Positions 15,101 through 22,953 of a stretch of DNA of 29,124 nt are shown one piece after another (within the stretch, counting starts at the first letter, position 1; each line of letters opens with the position of its first letter). The translations under genes and the position numbers were made by a program. The notes under the pieces were generated by a model. It saw only the letters and a program-made list of their open reading frames with translations, ran no database searches and was not told the DNA's origin. Source of the DNA: a virus. The DNA is taken from IMG/VR virus record IMGVR_UViG_3300030107_001485, positions 1 through 29,124 of that record, one strand, 5' to 3'.

Positions 15101-17981
15101 TGGAGTAATGACAAAAAGAGATATTCTTTTAGGTAAAAATGAAGATGGAAATTGGACAGTTACAGACCCGTATAAAAGATTAAAAGTAAGTGATTTAAAG
15201 TCTGAGATAGAGACTATTGAAAGCATTGAAAAAGATATACAGAACATGACTCCAAAGATGAGAGATATACATGAAAAATTAATGGAATTCAACGGCTCAG
15301 AAAGAGCTGAGAATTTAAGGTCTTCAATTCATTTACATTCTCTTTCTTTAAGAATGCCTAACTTAGGTGGAGATGTGGGGAATCATAAGATAGAGGGCTT
15401 CTATAGTAAGGAACAAGGAAATATTGTAGGTGTAAATATATTTGATATTGCACAGATACACCAAGCTGACTTTGATGTTGATGCAATGTTTAGTTATCAT
15501 ACTAAGCCGTATTCCGTATCTAGTGAATTGCTTTCATTTTCAGGACATTCTATCGAAGCGTTTATATATCCATCTACAGGGCCTTCGTTAAACTTCTTTG
15601 GTAATGGTGAAAATTCATTAAGAGCTGGTTCGGAATATCCATCTGGAGACCCATTTCATAGCCACAATATGTTATTTATGCAGTCTAAAAAGAACTTTGG
15701 AGTTGTTAAAAAACTATCTACATCTTTATCATCTTTATTAAGACAATCTGAATTATTATCAATAGACAATGTTGATTTTATTGGTAAGGATAAAACTAAA
15801 ACATCAGAGCAATCTAGAGCTGAATTGGGAACATTTTTACAAACCTATAAGAATGTTTTACAATCTATAATAGATTCAGCTAAGAAACCTAATTTTGCAA
15901 GTGCTTCAAATTCTGAAGAGATTGTTAGGTATTTATTATTTGGTGATAAGCCAAGTGGGAAATTTAAATATAATTTAGATGCAGAGCAGGAAGCCAAATT
16001 TGGGCAAAAAGATTTTAAAGGATTCTTTAATCTTGAGAAAATAAAAACAGATGCTCACCGTGAAGTTTATAAAGATGCAATAATTGAATTTATCAGAGGT
16101 ATGAATGGCCCTCAAAGAGTATTAACAGATGTGTTTGATGAATCTGGAAGAAGACCACCAGATGCTAATGAAATAGCAAGAATAAGGTCGGATTATTATG
16201 ATTTTACAAGTGCTCCAAACAAATATGTATATGATAGAATGAGGTATAAGATTTTACAATACAAGCCTTCTAATTGGAGGGTTAAGATGAAGCATTTAAA
16301 CGAGATATTCTTTGGTAGAGATTTTGATTCATTTAAAGATTATCAAGAGTATATGGATAATAAAAAAACAAAATACTTAGAGCCTAGAAATGATATTTTC
16401 TATTTAAATCAATCGAAATTGAATGAATTTAGAGAAGGCACTGTAGCTGGAAAGGTTATTACGAATCTATCACAAAGTAAAACAGAGCTACATGGGTATA
16501 GAAAGTCCCTATCTTTTAAAGGTCAGACAGCAGCTAGTGAAGCTAGAAGGGTATTAGAGAACCTTGAAATGGCATTAGCTTTAACTGGCAAAGATAGTCA
16601 TGCTGAAATAATGGAATCTCTTGAAGGGGAAGAGATATTTAGTGGCTCTTATATAAAGAATTTTTATAAAGATTTACAAAAAGGTAATCTTATAAATGAG
16701 AAACAAATACAAGATTATTCTTTGTTTTTTCATGCTCTTGCAGAAGAAAAACAATCATTGCAGAAATATATAAGAAAAGCAGGCAACAATAAGAATGAAT
16801 CTCATAGGATGGCTGAGAGGAAATTATTCCACACAGAGAACATTATTGAGCATTTAAAAAATCTAGAAACAAAAATGCTTGATGAGGTATATTCAAGAAG
16901 GGGTGATTCAGAATTTAAAGCATTGAGTAAGAGATTTAATATTAAAAGAAGAGTTATAAAAACTAATACTAAGGGTGGACAATCCGTAAAGAATACAAGC
17001 AATACAGATTGGATGTATGTTTACAGAAAAACGACCAAAGACGGAAGAATACGTATTGCGAAAGTAACGGCGATACGACCGGGCAAAAGCGAGAAACTAT
17101 ACAATGGTGAATATTATTTATTAAAGAATCCTATCAAATATGAACCTATGGGTACATCCTCAGTTATAGATGGATATGCTATGTTGAGGGTAACTGGAGA
17201 TGTTCAATTATCTCATCTTGGATTCCAGAATGTAATGCATGAACGTGCTTTCATACAAGAATTCACTAATTTAAAAAGAAATCTTGGAGCTCTTGTTAGT
17301 GATACATTCAAATTTAATAAAAAGAATCCTAATGCGGCTGAGAATTGGACGATGGAAAGAAGCATGGAAGATACTATGCTTAGGGTATTTATGGATAGGT
17401 GGGTTAGTCCAGAAAGAAGAATAGCTGAGGGGCCTGATAAAGCCACTGACCAATATGTTGATTTAATTAGATATATGTTAAAGCCAGACCCAGTATTCAA
17501 TACAAGGGTAATGGCTAATGGAGTTAGATTGCCTTTCTTTAAAAACAATAAAAGACTTATAAACGCTGTTGGTAGATGGATGCTTGAGAATGGAATGACT
17601 GAAGAATTTAATAACATATTTGCAACTTACGGAGCTGAATATAGAAGAATGTATGATGGTGTAATGCCAACAGAAACTGTTGACCTATTCAAAAGTAAGT
17701 TGTATGATTCCAAAGATAGAACTATAAATGTAGGGGAAGACCCATTCTATGATATATCATTTGAAAAAGGTGAGCTGTATGGAGTTGATGCGATACCATC
17801 TATGAGACATCACCATAGACACAAGCTTGCTAGGTTAGGCAATAAAACTAAAACAAGGCGAGATGAGAATGGTAATTTGGAATTCATCCATCAGTATGGT
17901 AAGTATAGAAATATACAGAATGATTTAGAGTATTATGAGAATCCTAAAGATTTAAATAAGAAGAACTTTACGGACTGCTAG
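9141..17981 (+). CDS. Giant 2946-aa virion protein, candidate DPBB-type virion RNA polymerase
   Basis: A single 2946-residue frame. Residues 61-120 are Gly/Ala-rich and hydrophobic, as in phage proteins that cross membranes during DNA ejection. The key feature is ADFDVDAM, with D2110-F-D2112-V-D2114, preceded by R2071-x-P2073. This matches the R-x-P ... NADFDGDQM layout of the RNA polymerase beta-prime active site (spacing about 39 here, 35 in E. coli), where the three Asp hold catalytic Mg. A candidate partner barrel upstream has GRRLFEG...GVKP (1700-1716) and IDILTTESAAKAF with K1758. In crAss-like phage phi14:2 a packaged RNA polymerase (gp66) has DFDID in a similar setting. The location, after internal virion genes and before another large protein, fits a polymerase injected with the DNA to transcribe early genes. 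The remaining roughly 2000 residues are helical and unassigned. The polymerase call is inference from motifs. Confidence 0.7.
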   Translation: MADNLTQQILDDLERQRNAISSPKTPKSPQQPQVSGLSLYEQLQEGIAAEATDPSDKKSGIFHGIASGLWHFGDSALLGIPGLAIKQQTGKKPYDLLSGETEGLATVGGVVGEAAGFLTPMKWIGKGMRLAASGLNKAGTRNVIKKAVSEGGEVARNLGKTGIEASKARKAIKSGLKAPQITGLGKPLSKYELSLDKIAEGENAIRASIYTQLKKQFKDAKDEDLLNITEASVRALKSEGVHINNLSTLIERGLNRTLSIKDKSNITRYIARAAEMTTSFSIYNLLHDGVHTIAGEKEFDPVTDIKDALIFSAFLPAVEMIGKGGQVHIRKQAWDLWKGLKKVNLKKFDDLTEAQANGILDIITKDGFLSEAKGVAGIGKTASRYAYKEKSREAAINAVKEIYKKVDPETMWKDFYKIAKDDFVASTGRMVLGAAYFNLQTLLDTNMLKNLPPEEVMTHLLVGAYFTKIKKPLFQKELPHLNGFAERARALEYLGLDAKNFEHWSTAFKDDNKFAASFSGILGNKQIKEIEQIFESQREQQERPDWEPPAESIGSVSELSNRYRLVQYAHGLYELAHRSRHMNDIFTAEGHVKLEHLTDKQLSEIQRRLENVDITETQKLTVEEFHDWKNDVIKEAVKGNAIMHLETVMRIADNIGLRYDKPDVIDIDKPIRMSKLIGTQEQFANVEYHELNTFHSLRNALRDIGLIEDIPQRVGEKELSIREIKNDASTKHLISENLKLLEQTLRKENYGDNYQEKINLTDINDNAFLVSIAEYKIGKKHDRLFNIVENRYTKFEGTDSNLHEILESNFGGQVPKDIFRRGELLELGKGEMTDKEWDKIDVGEKGEVQRQITFLAKIWGLGRGNGPIEAEKKGRPLDYEIAKQIVDTFKGEGYTFSRETVENQSKRHYQRLFNSPHINASHLTLLSASEAWGFAEVVTEDGKPKLKVLDRETVRAALEDQFDGNNAQIDPFMKKYDSILKDMGLLANQYVEFIPEASYRKLSDVDVAIDSVYQMTKTFNRNVIKEYDEIKTKAESDKETLTEVDAIFDEILEPAAEGVEFKDRTRKPVESAEHLELIKIKIDKVIKNPPELMSKDFLQQLSSLKENLIAEYSEGKETQGVRSVSNMLYSEMLASANENTRMNEVLDEIMFDLQNYSNDRIASVHRKDKLMARLRKMVERTDLELEMNEAKTLSEMVSIFGKNNKLGDAVFQMEHSLRVWRNSFNETEYFEMEAKLAEQMNDYSSNYSLKQKDVSPAIISNKYSKYNENLKSREFSQILESLNEGYELYESEPNEQHRRWLNESKNEVMNEIITAIETKWDLNTSLDKDARERNKKEETDSFLMHTWPMLLNTQFGRTSIPSAKLLAGEGGVPILQIGRTLIGKGMTAEFVSEMKELGIDIMVLDRKGVFGGSQVDTMFLAGIEKTIRNAKLQDEIQSSAINRLKGIEENPETLTDVFDRPTRIVVSQNTSLIVGTSQFKNGELNRKFKEWYDQKSEFFRENGMTLELRNLKSIYSHFVKESELNSPATEHDANWMIRAMYHDKVSSSQFNDMLAAVRNKGQMEQLANSFNKYVVIPEASGAKSQASWNTLRELREDAKTRPEILNEEQLKAINFYESEKGFNIAGIADEMKGPDGTIRSPMSAKSIIINELKKMLANKELAEEQISYIEKSLDSLNSSSMNAISYLSTNAAHITYLLKGRRLFEGNEFGTAGVKPTGWFNTPTESILLKTNFVYDPLIAEIMDAKGIDILTTESAAKAFNAELVQINKQSWDALPDKNTVEAARLAIDNAGARNISKIALENLFLGKVEDRKALTSVTYSMTDFLSEAGFRSFTKDWVNYEEALNYQSEKLYNLTSGIHRFGTAQHLMNKLREENALFEESTDGLAASFLQAGVDPNQVPIHDTIRRIAYKNLLNELRKPKTKGASYSILVPFIEGSLPLYKDIGDVGKRSQVLLGGKKVSHSDGNVEIRDFGKLQYVVSSDALVGGVMTKRDILLGKNEDGNWTVTDPYKRLKVSDLKSEIETIESIEKDIQNMTPKMRDIHEKLMEFNGSERAENLRSSIHLHSLSLRMPNLGGDVGNHKIEGFYSKEQGNIVGVNIFDIAQIHQADFDVDAMFSYHTKPYSVSSELLSFSGHSIEAFIYPSTGPSLNFFGNGENSLRAGSEYPSGDPFHSHNMLFMQSKKNFGVVKKLSTSLSSLLRQSELLSIDNVDFIGKDKTKTSEQSRAELGTFLQTYKNVLQSIIDSAKKPNFASASNSEEIVRYLLFGDKPSGKFKYNLDAEQEAKFGQKDFKGFFNLEKIKTDAHREVYKDAIIEFIRGMNGPQRVLTDVFDESGRRPPDANEIARIRSDYYDFTSAPNKYVYDRMRYKILQYKPSNWRVKMKHLNEIFFGRDFDSFKDYQEYMDNKKTKYLEPRNDIFYLNQSKLNEFREGTVAGKVITNLSQSKTELHGYRKSLSFKGQTAASEARRVLENLEMALALTGKDSHAEIMESLEGEEIFSGSYIKNFYKDLQKGNLINEKQIQDYSLFFHALAEEKQSLQKYIRKAGNNKNESHRMAERKLFHTENIIEHLKNLETKMLDEVYSRRGDSEFKALSKRFNIKRRVIKTNTKGGQSVKNTSNTDWMYVYRKTTKDGRIRIAKVTAIRPGKSEKLYNGEYYLLKNPIKYEPMGTSSVIDGYAMLRVTGDVQLSHLGFQNVMHERAFIQEFTNLKRNLGALVSDTFKFNKKNPNAAENWTMERSMEDTMLRVFMDRWVSPERRIAEGPDKATDQYVDLIRYMLKPDPVFNTRVMANGVRLPFFKNNKRLINAVGRWMLENGMTEEFNNIFATYGAEYRRMYDGVMPTETVDLFKSKLYDSKDRTINVGEDPFYDISFEKGELYGVDAIPSMRHHHRHKLARLGNKTKTRRDENGNLEFIHQYGKYRNIQNDLEYYENPKDLNKKNFTDC
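17052..17077 (+). repeat. CpG-rich hairpin inside the giant gene
   Basis: CGTATTGC (17052-17059) pairs with GCGATACG (17070-17077), 8 bp with one G-U pair, around a 10-nt loop. It lies in a stretch (17031-17091) with nine CpG dinucleotides, unlike the very CpG-poor surroundings. The reading frame is uninterrupted (about residues 2631-2650). It may be a nucleic-acid signal or an imported patch. Confidence 0.4.
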
Positions 17982-17990
17982 GAGAATATT

Positions 17991-20648
17991 ATGTACGGAA
18001 GATGTGTACCTGTTAAAAGAGAAACCTTAGAAGAGAAGCAAAAGTTTGCAGCTGATTCTATGAATCTCATGAGAAAACTATTCAATGGTTCAAAAGTTAC
18101 ATTTGAAAATCAAGTATTTAATTTAAAAGATACTATTACAAAGCATTATGGAGATACCGATAGTCCTTTAGGTAAAAAAATGTTTGAAGAAATTGTTTGG
18201 AATGCTACTAGAAAACCTGCGTTTGATTCATTTACTGGATTTACTGATGGTGATATAAGAAGGATAAAAAACTATATTGTAAAAGAATCAAAAAATTTAA
18301 ATAATCCTAAACTGAGTTGGATGGAAAGACATATGTTTGTAAGGCGTGGTGTGATGCAAAAGTATGCTGTTACTAACTATATGAATAAAGGTATAAACTT
18401 TCAAGCAAACTATGAAAGGAATGCTTTCTCTAATTATTTAGATAAGCATATAAAAATATCTGAACTTATTAGAACTGAGATATTTAGAAGGACTGGAAGA
18501 ACAAAATTAATACCGCATGTTAAAGAAGTTAATGATTTACAAAAGCTGGAAAATAAATTGGTATTAGAAATAAACAATCCATCCTCTGATTTAAAAGGCG
18601 CTCGTGTATCTGCAATAGTAGGAGAGATGCAAAAAATCTTAAGCTCTAGAGGTGGGGAAGTCTTAAAAGAAATTGTTGAATATCTTGAAACTCCAAAGCC
18701 TGAAAAGGGTGAAAGAATGAGAATCGACCCTGAGTCTGGAAGAGAGATTCCATTTGAGAGGAACGTTGAAAGAGCTGGAGAACAAGCAAGAGAGCTTCTT
18801 GATGATATGGGTAAAGTTTTAATTAGCGGATTAGAAGCTCACAAAGATGTTATAAGAAATGCATATCTTAACTCAACAGATAAAAGTGCTTTGCTAACAA
18901 GAACTGGTCAGAGAGTTCAGAGGTATGAAAAAGTAATTAATGAAGAGATAAAAGCAATTAAAAAAGGAATGGAGGGAGGTGATTACTTTCCACATTATCT
19001 TGTAGAGTCTTTCTTAACAATAGAAAATGTTATGAATAGGGCTGAGAAAGAGCAATATAAAAATTCAGAAAAAGATTTAAATGAACTTGAGCAAATAGTT
19101 ACTGAAATGAGAAGTAGTTTAGGAACTCCTAAGTCTGCTAGATTTAGAGGTTCAACTCCTTCTGATTTATTTTTAAGTAGCCCCCTTACTGTTCTTAGGA
19201 AATATTCACTTGATGCTATCGCATTTAATAAATCAAATTATTTAAAGAATTTATACTACAATGGTATGAGGGGAATGCCAAAAGAAGGTGAAGCTGCAGC
19301 GGCTTTGGAAAAGTATTTAAGTGACACATTTCAATTAGCTGGTAAAGGATATTCTGATAGGCCAGATTGGGTTAATAAGACTGTAAGGACGTTAACTGGA
19401 TTTCAATTCTTATCTAAACTTGGGTTTGGTGTTGGAACAGCTGCTAGGAATACATTATCTGGTATGTATTATATTCAATCTGTTGGTAATAGAAATTTTG
19501 CAAGGTATCTTAGAGAATGGGAAAACCATCCATTAAGAGATACAGTTAGAGATGTTGAAAAAGAACAGGGTTTTAAATTTGAAGATATGGCATCTCCTTT
19601 ATTTACTGAAGGGTTATTGCCAACTGAAGGTATAAAGCAAAGACAAGTAGAAATAAAAGAAGTTGATGGTAATCATGTTCTTCAATATAAAGAAGGTAAG
19701 ATATGGAGAACCTTCGATGCGGCCTTAACAAAAGCAACTGGAACAGGTGCTATATTTCAAAGAGTTACTGAAAACTTTTTAAGAAGACATATGTTTAGAT
19801 ATTCATTCATAGAAAAATATAATGAATTAAGAGATGGTGGGTTAACGGATACAAAATCTAAGCAAAAAGCAACAAAACATGCAGTTGATGTAGTTGGTAA
19901 ATATGCATTTGAATATGCTGCTAGTCAAAAAGCTCCTATGGTTGGTGGAAGTCAAACTGGATTGGGAGCAGCTGGTCAAATAGCATTTCAGTTTATGCAT
20001 TATCCAATGTCTTTTTTACAATTACAATCTGATGTATTAAGGAAATCTTGGGATGCTGGAATAGCAAGACAATGGAATAGTCCAGACTTAATTGTTCCTT
20101 TAAGATTCGCAGGTCTCTATTTATTCACAGAATTAATGAGTGGTGTATTGAATCTTGACCTTCACAGGATGATGGAAAATGATACAGTTGAAAGAATACA
20201 GACATTAAAGAAAGCTCTTGAAGGTGAGGATGTAAAGGGTAGGGGATTTATGGGGCCAACTGTTGGTGACCTTTACTTTTATGCAACCATGCTTGACTTT
20301 ATTAAAACACCAGATAATGCAATAGCAGATATTATAGTTGGATATAATGATGCATATGAAATGACAACAGACCAACAAAAAGCAAGAGCCTTATCTACAT
20401 TGAATGTTCAATTATCAAAACTTATAACTAAAGATTATAAAGCATTAAGTAATGGCACTGGATGGGATTTATTAATGCATGAGTTTGGATTGTACCCAAC
20501 AAAGAGAACAAGAGAATTAAGAAAGAAAGAACCTCTTAGAACTATATTCCCAAGTAAAAAGAAGAAAGAGGGAACTGATGTTGTAGCTAAGGCATCTAGG
20601 GAACAACAAGAAGAACTTACAAAGCTTTACAGAGCGATGGGGATTTAG
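17991..20648 (+). CDS. Large internal/ejection virion protein, 885 aa
   Basis: An 885-residue protein starting at ATG 17991 with SD AGGAG at 17980-17984, which overlaps the stop of the giant gene; this rules out a simple frameshifted continuation. It is helix-rich and basic. Recognisable stretches are GDYFPHYLVESFL (about residue 330), GFGVGTAARNTLSG (about 478) and GQIAFQFMHYPMSFLQLQ (about 662), plus a hydrophobic LRFAGLYLFTELMSGVL region (about 704-720). The YFPHY and FQFMHYP type segments remind me of large polyvalent/ejection proteins of phages, without a firm family match. The short Gly-rich and hydrophobic helices fit membrane or channel formation during DNA entry. It is the last gene of the + strand block. 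Confidence 0.65.
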   Translation: MYGRCVPVKRETLEEKQKFAADSMNLMRKLFNGSKVTFENQVFNLKDTITKHYGDTDSPLGKKMFEEIVWNATRKPAFDSFTGFTDGDIRRIKNYIVKESKNLNNPKLSWMERHMFVRRGVMQKYAVTNYMNKGINFQANYERNAFSNYLDKHIKISELIRTEIFRRTGRTKLIPHVKEVNDLQKLENKLVLEINNPSSDLKGARVSAIVGEMQKILSSRGGEVLKEIVEYLETPKPEKGERMRIDPESGREIPFERNVERAGEQARELLDDMGKVLISGLEAHKDVIRNAYLNSTDKSALLTRTGQRVQRYEKVINEEIKAIKKGMEGGDYFPHYLVESFLTIENVMNRAEKEQYKNSEKDLNELEQIVTEMRSSLGTPKSARFRGSTPSDLFLSSPLTVLRKYSLDAIAFNKSNYLKNLYYNGMRGMPKEGEAAAALEKYLSDTFQLAGKGYSDRPDWVNKTVRTLTGFQFLSKLGFGVGTAARNTLSGMYYIQSVGNRNFARYLREWENHPLRDTVRDVEKEQGFKFEDMASPLFTEGLLPTEGIKQRQVEIKEVDGNHVLQYKEGKIWRTFDAALTKATGTGAIFQRVTENFLRRHMFRYSFIEKYNELRDGGLTDTKSKQKATKHAVDVVGKYAFEYAASQKAPMVGGSQTGLGAAGQIAFQFMHYPMSFLQLQSDVLRKSWDAGIARQWNSPDLIVPLRFAGLYLFTELMSGVLNLDLHRMMENDTVERIQTLKKALEGEDVKGRGFMGPTVGDLYFYATMLDFIKTPDNAIADIIVGYNDAYEMTTDQQKARALSTLNVQLSKLITKDYKALSNGTGWDLLMHEFGLYPTKRTRELRKKEPLRTIFPSKKKKEGTDVVAKASREQQEELTKLYRAMGI

Positions 20649-20694
20649 GTATATACCAAACAAAGGAGCTCCCACCGCTCGTAAAGCAATTTAT

Positions 20695-20895
20695 TTATAA
20701 ATGAACAAACATCCCGAATGTTAATTTGTTAAATAAACTTATTCTTATTTCCATGTGATTTATGTCATTATGTTTTTCTAAGAAAATAGATAATGGGAAT
20801 AGATTTATATTTGTTATTGAAGCGTCTAGTCCATCATCTTTATTATCTACTTTCATTGATACTATTCCAAGTAGCTGGTCACCTACTTTCCACAT
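20695..20895 (-). CDS. Hypothetical protein, 66 aa
   Basis: The last gene of the leftward block. It starts at ATG 20895 with a good SD (GAGGAGA, spacing about 7) and overlaps the end of the resolvase gene by 17 nt. The 66 residues (MWKVGDQLLGIVSMKVDNKD at the start) suggest a small mixed alpha/beta protein with no membrane span or Cys motif. I do not recognise it. The 46-nt interval to the end of the + strand block (20649-20694) contains GGAGCTCC and a possible 4-bp GAGC/GCTC hairpin but no convincing terminator. Confidence 0.6.
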   Translation of the reverse strand: MWKVGDQLLGIVSMKVDNKDDGLDASITNINLFPLSIFLEKHNDINHMEIRISLFNKLTFGMFVHL

Positions 20896-21352
20896 TTTGA
20901 TTCTCCTCTCTCTTATCGTACAATCCGTACATTGTTATTAATATAGCATCTGCATTGTATAGTGTAACTTTTTTATCTGTATAATGTGAGGCTATTTCTT
21001 TTAGTTGTCTTTTTCTACTGGGTTTATCTTTAGGTAATTTGATACCAAGTTTTTCTTGCCAATGCTTCATCCATTTTTGTGGAGTAACAAAGGTTGTTTC
21101 TATTTGGTATGCTCCCAGAATACCTAACCATTTTCCATAATTAGTGCCAAATTTAAATATAGAACTCCTTCCGTCATGTGGCATGGCGTGTACTTTTTCT
21201 ATATATGCATACACATCTTCACTATGACCAAGAAATGATTCAACTATTTCAGCCATTGTTTCCACGTTTTGTGGACATTTATATGATGTTATTCCCTTTC
21301 TCCAACAAGCTATTGCTCCACCTTGGCCTGGGTCTATTCCTATTATTGTCAT
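20879..21352 (-). CDS. RuvC-like Holliday junction resolvase, 157 aa
   Basis: A phage RuvC-family RNase-H-fold nuclease. The first strand motif is IIGIDPGQGGAIA, with catalytic D7. A second acidic strand YAYIEKVHAMP carries E52. A FKFGTNYG segment at about 67-73 is typical of phage RuvC-like enzymes. The C-terminal helix LYNADAILIT carries D135. The family cuts branched DNA at crossovers, resolving recombination and replication intermediates before packaging. Length (157 aa) is normal. The start is ATG 21352 in an ATGA overlap with the upstream gene, with GGAGAG upstream. A fourth catalytic acid is not certain from inspection. Confidence 0.85.
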   Translation of the reverse strand: MTIIGIDPGQGGAIACWRKGITSYKCPQNVETMAEIVESFLGHSEDVYAYIEKVHAMPHDGRSSIFKFGTNYGKWLGILGAYQIETTFVTPQKWMKHWQEKLGIKLPKDKPSRKRQLKEIASHYTDKKVTLYNADAILITMYGLYDKREENQNVESR

Positions 21353-21639
21353 TGCGCATCTCTCCTATATGAGTATTTATGAGGACTTTTTACATACTTT
21401 CTTTTATATGTAGGCCTTTCATATTTACTGCTAATTATTTCACCATCAAATGTATTTATTATTTTATTAGTTAACTTGTCTCCAGATTCATATCCAATAA
21501 ATGTATTTTTGTACTTATTGCAACCTTTGTCTATTACATCAGAAGGGATTGCTTTGGGTGTCTCTTCATTACCAGTTAAGAGGAACCAATAGCACTTACG
21601 AGAAACCTCGTAGAAACACCCGTAGCAACTTCTATGCAA
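21349..21639 (-). CDS. Cys-rich hypothetical protein, 96 aa (TTG start)
   Basis: A 96-residue protein whose only usable start is TTG 21639, just inside the end of the helicase gene (overlap 8 nt), with a GGAG about 9 nt upstream. The N-terminus has SCYGCFYEVSRKC and a fourth Cys in DKGCNKYKN (C5, C8, C16, C40), so it may bind zinc or an iron-sulfur cluster. The C-terminal part is basic and Tyr/Lys-rich (RPTYKRKYVKSPHKYSYRRD), suggesting nucleic-acid contact. It sits between helicase and resolvase genes and may serve replication or recombination. Family unknown. Confidence 0.6.
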   Translation of the reverse strand: MHRSCYGCFYEVSRKCYWFLLTGNEETPKAIPSDVIDKGCNKYKNTFIGYESGDKLTNKIINTFDGEIISSKYERPTYKRKYVKSPHKYSYRRDAQ

Positions 21640-22945
21640 TATTATCTTTCTCCGCCATTGTAGAGTTCATATAGAACTTACATCTTCCACCATTGAATCC
21701 AACCATGTGAGTACCTATCTTTCCGTATCTACTTTTAGCGACTATAATCTCACTCTTGTATGGATTAAACTTATCGCTATCAAAGTTGTGTCCATAGAAT
21801 ACGAACATAGCAGATTCAGCAGTTTGTTCTATTACACCTGACTCTGCATAATCACTCATACGAGGTCTAGGGTCTAATCTCTTTTCAATCTCCCTATTGA
21901 GCTGAGATACTAATATAGCAGAACAATTCTCTTGCTTACATATCCATTTATACTCTTGCATTATCTTTTCAATCTCAAACCTTCTTCCTTCTTTAATGCC
22001 ATCTACTTGTATCAACTGAATATAATCATCAATGACCACATCTGGTTTATGTTTAGCAATTTCTCTTAGGCAATCATCAAGACTTCTTACATTGTCATAC
22101 ATAAGAAACTCTTTATAGTTACCCTTCAATCTATCTGATACAGATTCAAATTCAACCTTACTATTTTCATTAAGGTCATTTCGTCTTATATCTCCGTATT
22201 TAAGAGAACTTGATTCCATTACCGCCATCTTCTTTAACATCTCTGTATTGCTCATTTCTCGATTGAATAGCATTACTCTGTATCCTTGTTCAATCAATCC
22301 TTTTACAATATTAATTACTAGAGTTGTCTTACCATGACCGGGCCTACCGCCTAGTACAGTTAATTCCTTTCTAGTCATTCCACCTGCAAATGTATCAAGA
22401 TGTCCGAGGTTAAATGGTATCAGGTTTGTATCTTCTTCTACAGTTGCCTTCATCTCTTCAACCAACACTTCAATGTCTCTTATTTTAGAGGGTTGAACGT
22501 GTCTTAATTCCTCGATTAATTTGCTATGTTTCTCTAGAATACTACCTACTTCTTTGTAGTCTTCATAACTAGCATCAAGTAAAGCTTGAGCTGACTTAGC
22601 AGTCTCTCTTTGTATGTGTCTTTCCCATACTATCTTAGCATAGTTTTCTACATTACTTTTAGAGACATAAGATTCAGATAATCCAGTTATATAGTACGCT
22701 TTACTATCACCTGTCATATCTTTCATCTTTTCAGATAGAGTAACAAAGTCTATATCTACGCCATCTTTATATAATTCAGCCATAGCCTTCCATATATCTT
22801 GATTTTCTGTAGCATAGAAAGCATTATTATCTCTTATCCAAGCCATAGCAATCTCTTGCTCTCTCTCACCGCCTTCCAATATACAACCCAGTAAAGCCTG
22901 TTCAGCTTCAGATGCAGACGGCATTTTCTTTAAGTCTTTTGCCAT
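21632..22945 (-). CDS. dnaB: Replicative DNA helicase, DnaB family, 437 aa
   Basis: A full-length DnaB-type helicase. The N-terminal domain (about 1-150) starts with SASEAEQALLGCILEGG, the usual DnaB opening. The RecA-like motor follows: Walker A GRPGHGKT at 200-207, FNREMS at about 228-233, Walker B VVIDDYIQL at 303-311, sensor SQLNRE at 347-352, the loop PRMSDYAESGVIEQTAE at about 361-377, and the late SRYGKIG (about 405-411) carrying the arginine-finger region. It would form a hexamer that unwinds the phage fork. The start ATG has SD AGGAG overlapping the stop of the methylase gene. No primase or polymerase is in the window, so these may come from the host or from genes outside. Confidence 0.93.
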   Translation of the reverse strand: MAKDLKKMPSASEAEQALLGCILEGGEREQEIAMAWIRDNNAFYATENQDIWKAMAELYKDGVDIDFVTLSEKMKDMTGDSKAYYITGLSESYVSKSNVENYAKIVWERHIQRETAKSAQALLDASYEDYKEVGSILEKHSKLIEELRHVQPSKIRDIEVLVEEMKATVEEDTNLIPFNLGHLDTFAGGMTRKELTVLGGRPGHGKTTLVINIVKGLIEQGYRVMLFNREMSNTEMLKKMAVMESSSLKYGDIRRNDLNENSKVEFESVSDRLKGNYKEFLMYDNVRSLDDCLREIAKHKPDVVIDDYIQLIQVDGIKEGRRFEIEKIMQEYKWICKQENCSAILVSQLNREIEKRLDPRPRMSDYAESGVIEQTAESAMFVFYGHNFDSDKFNPYKSEIIVAKSRYGKIGTHMVGFNGGRCKFYMNSTMAEKDNIA

Positions 22946-22953
22946 ATTAGCTC

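Noticed and set aside
17213-17617. 134-codon - strand frame inside the giant gene
   Set aside because: Hydrophobic antisense shadow of AT-rich coding sequence; no independent support. The same holds for 12179-12559 and other antisense frames.
9141-17981. N4-type (T7-like single-subunit) virion RNA polymerase
   Set aside because: The polymerase signal seen is the beta-prime-type DFDxD with upstream R-x-P; I saw none of the T7-family motifs.
17941-17995. Possible frameshift splitting one larger gene into the 2946-aa and 885-aa proteins
   Set aside because: The second gene has its own ATG with SD AGGAG at correct spacing right at the first gene's stop, which is an ordinary operon junction.
20649-20694. 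Bidirectional terminator between the convergent blocks
   Set aside because: Only GGAGCTCC and a 4-bp stem without a U run are visible; this is too weak to call.
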